Assembly (NCBI GenBank): GCA_947259005.1
Contig: CAMYKP010000013.1
Location: forward strand, 1-64,000
Reading direction: 5' to 3'
Length of the DNA stretch: 64,000 nucleotides
Source of the DNA: an uncultured Parasphingopyxis sp.
GTDB taxonomy: Bacteria; Pseudomonadota; Alphaproteobacteria; Sphingomonadales; Sphingomonadaceae
Position 1 is the first letter of the stretch. Each line of letters opens with the position of its first letter. The notes under the pieces were generated by a model. It was not told the DNA's origin. It saw only the letters and a list, made by a program, of their open reading frames with translations, and made no database searches. This document shows, in pieces, positions 59,828 to 64,000 of the stretch. The position numbers were made by a program, and so were the translations under genes.

Positions 59828-60252
59828 CGCGACACCATTGGCCTGTTGAGGCTCGTGCTGGACTGCCAGTCGATCCGTACCTGCCGGTGTGCGACCAGCC
59901 ATTCACCGGCGTGACGCGTGTAACGATCGATATAGACGCCGCTGTGATCGATTCCGGCATTTGTGACGACGAAGAAATAGATGCGGCCGGTGGCATCGTC
60001 TGCATCCTCGCCGGGCAGGATCTGCATCGTCGTCAGATGGTGGCGGGTCAGGGTAAGGTCCGGGTTGCGCTCTCCAGCGCCCAGAGCCTCGATGATGCCC
60101 CTGCGGCCAGCCCCACGGCGGCCGGGAAATTCGAGAATACCATCGGGCGCAAAACAGGCGGCGAGATCGTCGATGCGCGCGCGATCGCCTGCAATATTGT
60201 ATCGGGTTACGAGCGAGCGGATTGCCGCGAAATCGTGGGGCGGCAGGGTCAT
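59824..60252 (-). CDS. SnoaL/NTF2-like protein
   Basis: IRSLVTRYNIAGDRARIDDLAACFAPDGILEFPG. Confidence 0.85.
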   Translation of the reverse strand: MTLPPHDFAAIRSLVTRYNIAGDRARIDDLAACFAPDGILEFPGRRGAGRRGIIEALGAGERNPDLTLTRHHLTTMQILPGEDADDATGRIYFFVVTNAGIDHSGVYIDRYTRHAGEWLVAHRQVRIDWQSSTSLNRPMVSR

Positions 60253-61136
60253 TCTCCGCTGCTCTTCCGTACGAATTTCAGGCCCTGATTCAGCGTCCAG
60301 TCCCCTTCCGGATCACGTACCCAGCCCGATGCGGCCCAGGTGCCGCCGTCGACCGGCAGGATCGCTCCCGTGATGTAGCTGGCCAGGGGCGAACAGAGAA
60401 ATGCTGCGGCGTCGCCGCACTCCATGTCGACGCCTTCACGGCCCAGCGGGATCAGCCGGTTCATGGCATCCTGCGCTTCGGGTTCGGGTTCGGTCCAGCT
60501 CGCCTCATCCACGGCTCCCGATCGGTTGCCGCGCGTTCCGGGCGTCACGGTGTGATCGGGCGCTATGCAATTGACCCGAATCCCATGTTCGGAAAGTTCG
60601 GCCGCCATGGTCCGGGTGAAGCTGTTCATCCCGGCCTTGCATGCAGCATAAACTGCGAAATTGGGGGCGGCGCGTGCCGCTTCTATGCTTGAGACATTGA
60701 TGATCGAGCCGCCGCGCCCTCCCGCGATCATCTCTGGTGCCGCTGCCGAGACTGCCGCCAGCATGCTGACCAGATTGATGTCGATATGTCGTCTCCAGCT
60801 GCGCTCGCTCTGTTCGAGAAAGGGGCGTCCACTGACCCCTCCGGCATTGTTGACGAGAATGTCGATCCGTCCGAAGCGCTGCTTGGTCTCGGCAACAAGG
60901 GTACGGATTTGATCGCTGTCCATTACGTCGGTTGGACAGGGCAGGGCCTCGCCGCCCAGAGCAAGGATGCGTGCCGCCACTTCCTCGCAGCGTTCGGGAA
61001 TGATGTCGGCAATTGCGACATGCGCACCGGCCTCGGCCAGTCGCAGGGCAATCGCCCTGCCGATGCCGCCACCGCCGCCGGTGACGATTGCCACCTGCCC
61101 TTCGAGGCTTAGCCGGTCCGCCAGATTGTTGCCCAT
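60249..61136 (-). CDS. SDR family oxidoreductase
   Basis: VAIVTGGGGGIGRAIALRLAEAGAHV; NVSSIEAARAAPNFAVYAACKAGMNSFTRTMAAEL. Confidence 0.94.
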   Translation of the reverse strand: MGNNLADRLSLEGQVAIVTGGGGGIGRAIALRLAEAGAHVAIADIIPERCEEVAARILALGGEALPCPTDVMDSDQIRTLVAETKQRFGRIDILVNNAGGVSGRPFLEQSERSWRRHIDINLVSMLAAVSAAAPEMIAGGRGGSIINVSSIEAARAAPNFAVYAACKAGMNSFTRTMAAELSEHGIRVNCIAPDHTVTPGTRGNRSGAVDEASWTEPEPEAQDAMNRLIPLGREGVDMECGDAAAFLCSPLASYITGAILPVDGGTWAASGWVRDPEGDWTLNQGLKFVRKSSGE

Positions 61137-61168
61137 TCTTCCTCGATCCTTTCCCGGGAAAGGCTGGT

Positions 61169-61672
61169 TCAGTCGTTGAGGCCGATCCCCATAACCGCAC
61201 CGGTTACATATGCCGCATAGTCGCTCAGCAGATAGGCTGCCATCCGGCCGAGCGCCGGGCCGTTTTCGTTGGTGAGAATTGTGTTCACGCGGACGCCGTC
61301 GCGCGCCCATTCGACTGCAATCGATTTGGTGAGGTTGCCGAGCGCGCCCGCAGCCGCCGCCTGATCGGCACCTGCCTGCTGTTCGGGCGTGCCGACAAAA
61401 AGGATGGCGCCGCCGCGTTGCGCAGAACGCGCGGCCTCGTTGAACAGTTTGGCGGCCTCGAACCGGTCGTCGAGACCGGCGTGCATCGCCGCCCGCCATT
61501 CACCGTGCGTGATATGGTGTGCCAGCTTTGGTGCAGGCGCGCGCGCGATATGGACAAGGCAGTCGCTCTCGCCTTCCTGTACCAGTATCGCGCCCGCTTC
61601 CTCCAGCGCTGCGGCGATGGCCGGATCTTCGCCGATCAGCTGCACCGTTTTTCCGTCGAGCCAGCCGGTCAT
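61169..61672 (-). CDS. Degenerate SDR-like protein lacking cofactor and catalytic motifs
   Basis: ALGNLTKSIAVEWARDGVRVNTILTNENGP matches SDR C-terminal half; no TGxxxGxG, no YxxxK. Confidence 0.75.
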   Translation of the reverse strand: MTGWLDGKTVQLIGEDPAIAAALEEAGAILVQEGESDCLVHIARAPAPKLAHHITHGEWRAAMHAGLDDRFEAAKLFNEAARSAQRGGAILFVGTPEQQAGADQAAAAGALGNLTKSIAVEWARDGVRVNTILTNENGPALGRMAAYLLSDYAAYVTGAVMGIGLND

Positions 61673-62571
61673 TTCCACCCCCACGGCCCGTCTTCGCGTT
61701 CGCGTGGCGGTACGAAGTCGGGCATCATCAGCGAACGGCGCAGAGATTCGCCGCCGTCCTGAAGGATCACCTGACCGGTCAGTCCCTCCATTAGCGGCGA
61801 ACATAGCAGGGCCGAAAGCCAGCCGAATTCATATGTCTGCCCGGTCCGGCCGGCCGGGATCATATTCTGCAGCGGCGAGATCGCTTCGGCACCGTTGCCG
61901 CTGGTTGAACTTTCATGCGGGAAGAAACCGGCGGCGACGGCATTGACGCGGATACCGAGTGGCGCCCAGTCTTCGGCAAGCTTGCGAGTCATCGTCGCCT
62001 GCGCAGTCTTGGCGGCGGCGGAATGCGCGTCACCCGGAAAGCCCGTCCATATATATTGCGCGCTGTTGTTGATGATCGCGCCGCCCCGTCCGGCCTTTTC
62101 CCTGCGGCGTGCGAATTCGGCCGAGCACAGGAACGTACCGTCGATCGCGATCCGCGTGACGGCGTTCCAGGCGTTCATCGACATATTTTCGGTCAGCACC
62201 GGGAAGTTGGCGCCGGCATTGTTGGCAAGCAGCGACACGGGGCCGATTGCGGCCTCGGTCGCATTGAAGGCCTGAGTTATCTGGTCGGGGTCGCGAACGT
62301 CGCAGCTCGTGGCGTGAACCGGAACGCCGAGCGCGGCGATTTTCGATGCGCCTTCCTCGGCGCGTTCGATGGAGCGGCCCATCACGCCGACGGCCGCCCC
62401 GCCTTGCGCGAAGGCGATAGCCATGGCCAGCCCCATGCCCGATCCGCCGCCTGTCACCAGCACGGTGTGGCCGGCGAATATGTCGGAAGGATATGGTGGC
62501 CGCTCGAAAGGCGGCGGCTCCGGGACAATGTGATGGGCGGGAACCGGCATGCAATAGACTTGCAAAGACAA
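61669..62571 (-). CDS. SDR, 2,4-dienoyl-CoA reductase-like
   Basis: VLVTGGGSGMGLAMAIAFAQGG; FPGDAHSAAAKTAQATMTRKLAEDWAPLGIRVN. Confidence 0.85.
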   Translation of the reverse strand: MSLQVYCMPVPAHHIVPEPPPFERPPYPSDIFAGHTVLVTGGGSGMGLAMAIAFAQGGAAVGVMGRSIERAEEGASKIAALGVPVHATSCDVRDPDQITQAFNATEAAIGPVSLLANNAGANFPVLTENMSMNAWNAVTRIAIDGTFLCSAEFARRREKAGRGGAIINNSAQYIWTGFPGDAHSAAAKTAQATMTRKLAEDWAPLGIRVNAVAAGFFPHESSTSGNGAEAISPLQNMIPAGRTGQTYEFGWLSALLCSPLMEGLTGQVILQDGGESLRRSLMMPDFVPPREREDGPWGWK

Positions 62572-62589
62572 GGCGGCTTAGTCAAGAGA

Positions 62590-62608
62590 TAATGAACTAA
62601 GTTATATA
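62590..62608. promoter_or_regulatory. Catabolic-cluster operator, site 6
   Basis: TAATGAACTAAGTTATATA just upstream of the start of the SDR gene at 62571. Confidence 0.6.
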
Positions 62609-62638
62609 ACTAGGCCGGGGAAATTGCGATGAAGGGCC

Positions 62639-63445
62639 TCAGCGCGAAGCGCTAAGCGATTCACTATCTGTCGGCGGCGCCGAAAGGGCGACGCGCCCGC
62701 CATCGACGATGATCGTCTGGCCAACAACATAACTGCCCGCCGCACTGGCGAGAAAGATTACCGCTCCGGCGATGTCGTCGGGTTCCCCGGCACGCCTGAG
62801 CGGAATGGATGAGACGATCGCGCCAAGGGCCGCTTCCTGCTCGAATATCGGCCCCGATGTGTAGCTGCGAACGAAGCCGGGCGAGATGCAGTTCACTCGA
62901 ATGCCCTGTTTGACATATTCGTCGGCAAGGCTGCGCGTCATGTGCGCAACGGCCGCTTTGGACGCGCCATAGGCGAACAGGTTGTACCCCGGCGAGTGGC
63001 CGGCGATCGAGCCTATCAGGACCAGGCTTCCCTTGGTTTCCGCCAATGCGTTCCGAAAGGCGTGGCATAGCCGGAAATTGTGATGGACATTGGTATTGAG
63101 GAGCCGCGCGAATTCCTCGTCGGGAGTATCTTCGGCCGGGCCTATAAAGGCGAGGGCGGCGGCGTTGGAGACGAGGAGATCGACCCTTCCAAAGGCGGTG
63201 ATCGCCTCCCCAGCGAAACGTTCGATATCCGCCCTGTCGTCCAGGTCGCAGGTCGCGTACTTCGACACCTCCGCGCCGGCCGCATTGTTGATCGCGCCAA
63301 CCGCTTCCCGGCAATCGGCTGCGGTCCGGCTCGAGATCACAACTTTCGCTCCATGTGCGACCAGCTGTTCCGCGATGCCGCGGCCGATGCCCTTGGTCGA
63401 TCCCGTGACCACGGCGACTTTGCCCGTGAGATCGAACAGGCTCAT
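62639..63445 (-). CDS. SDR family oxidoreductase
   Basis: KVAVVTGSTKGIGRGIAEQLVAHG; YGASKAAVAHMTRSLADEY. Confidence 0.95.
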   Translation of the reverse strand: MSLFDLTGKVAVVTGSTKGIGRGIAEQLVAHGAKVVISSRTAADCREAVGAINNAAGAEVSKYATCDLDDRADIERFAGEAITAFGRVDLLVSNAAALAFIGPAEDTPDEEFARLLNTNVHHNFRLCHAFRNALAETKGSLVLIGSIAGHSPGYNLFAYGASKAAVAHMTRSLADEYVKQGIRVNCISPGFVRSYTSGPIFEQEAALGAIVSSIPLRRAGEPDDIAGAVIFLASAAGSYVVGQTIIVDGGRVALSAPPTDSESLSASR

Positions 63446-64000
63446 GATGCGTCCTCCTGCGTTTCGGCTTCTTCCATCTTGCGGTTGATATGATGGAGAT
63501 AGCTGAGCGTGCCGACCGGGATGCGGCTGCCACCATTCACCTGGACGACGCTGCCCGATACCCAGGACGATTCGTCCGACGCGAAATAGACGGCGAGCGG
63601 GCCGATATCCTCCACCTCGCCGAGCCGGCGCAAAGGCACGGTTTCAATTTGCCGGCGACGGGTAGATTCGCGGCGCATGCTCTGCGAATTTTCCGTGACG
63701 ACGACCCCCGGTGCGATTGCATTGACGCGGATACCGAGATGCCCCCATTCGACTGCCATTGTTGCGGTGAGATTTTCGACGCCTGCCTTTGCGGCTCCAT
63801 ATTGCCCGGTATAGGGGCAGGGCTGCGAGCCGGATCGCGAAGAGATGTTGATGATCGATCCGCCATGCTCTCCCATGGCGCGTGCGGCGGCCTGGGCGGC
63901 GAAAAAGGTCCATTTGAGATTCAGGTCGACGACCCGGTCCCACTGATTCTCTGCCAGGTCGATCAGCGGACCGACATCTCCGGCGCTCGCCGATCCGGCA
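63442..64000 (-). CDS. SDR family oxidoreductase (5' part outside window)
   Basis: Frame open to window edge (..LIDLAENQWDRVVDLNLKWTFFAAQAAARAMGEHGGSIINISSRSG; YGAAKAGVENLTATMAVEWG). Confidence 0.92.
   Translation of the reverse strand, partial: AGSASAGDVGPLIDLAENQWDRVVDLNLKWTFFAAQAAARAMGEHGGSIINISSRSGSQPCPYTGQYGAAKAGVENLTATMAVEWGHLGIRVNAIAPGVVVTENSQSMRRESTRRRQIETVPLRRLGEVEDIGPLAVYFASDESSWVSGSVVQVNGGSRIPVGTLSYLHHINRKMEEAETQEDAS

Overview
The window looks chromosomal, from a sphingomonad-like alphaproteobacterium (inference from a circularly permuted two-piece tmRNA, an NDUFS4-like complex I subunit, a DUF1134 protein and TonB/FadR-rich catabolic genes). It has three parts. (1) About 0.2-21.5 kb is mostly core genes: NDUFS4-like protein, APC permease, NUDIX, three tandem TPM-like lipoproteins, mscL, permuted ssrA, SRAP, acnA, DUF389, ygfZ, pyrC, rarD, DUF1134 and tRNA-Ser(GCT). 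These are interspersed with GC-rich palindromic repeats and one AT-richer orphan gene beside a broken partial copy of the SRAP gene. (2) About 21.5-37.3 kb is an accessory zone: a bidirectional module of recombinase-DUF2924-DUF3489 facing ParB/DNA methyltransferase-DUF5681-DUF5681, then a HEAT-repeat secreted protein, an RND efflux pair, a divergent MarR/hydrolase pair, a diheme cytochrome c, a truncated amino-acid dehydrogenase and an IS6-like element. (3) About 37.3-64.0 kb is a CoA-ester catabolic cluster: six crotonases, three acyl-CoA dehydrogenases, seven SDRs, acyl-CoA ligase, double-hotdog dehydratase, TonB receptor, MFS transporter, two FadR-like regulators, sulfotransferase and amidohydrolase. 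The strongest new signals are six copies of one palindromic operator (best copy TGTCTAACTAAGTTAGACA), all in promoter regions of the catabolic cluster; the divergent methyltransferase/recombinase module with AACAGGG iterons at 21-22 bp spacing; and a catalytically degenerate SDR translationally coupled to a dienoyl-CoA-reductase-like SDR. All family assignments are from reading the translations; no database search was run.
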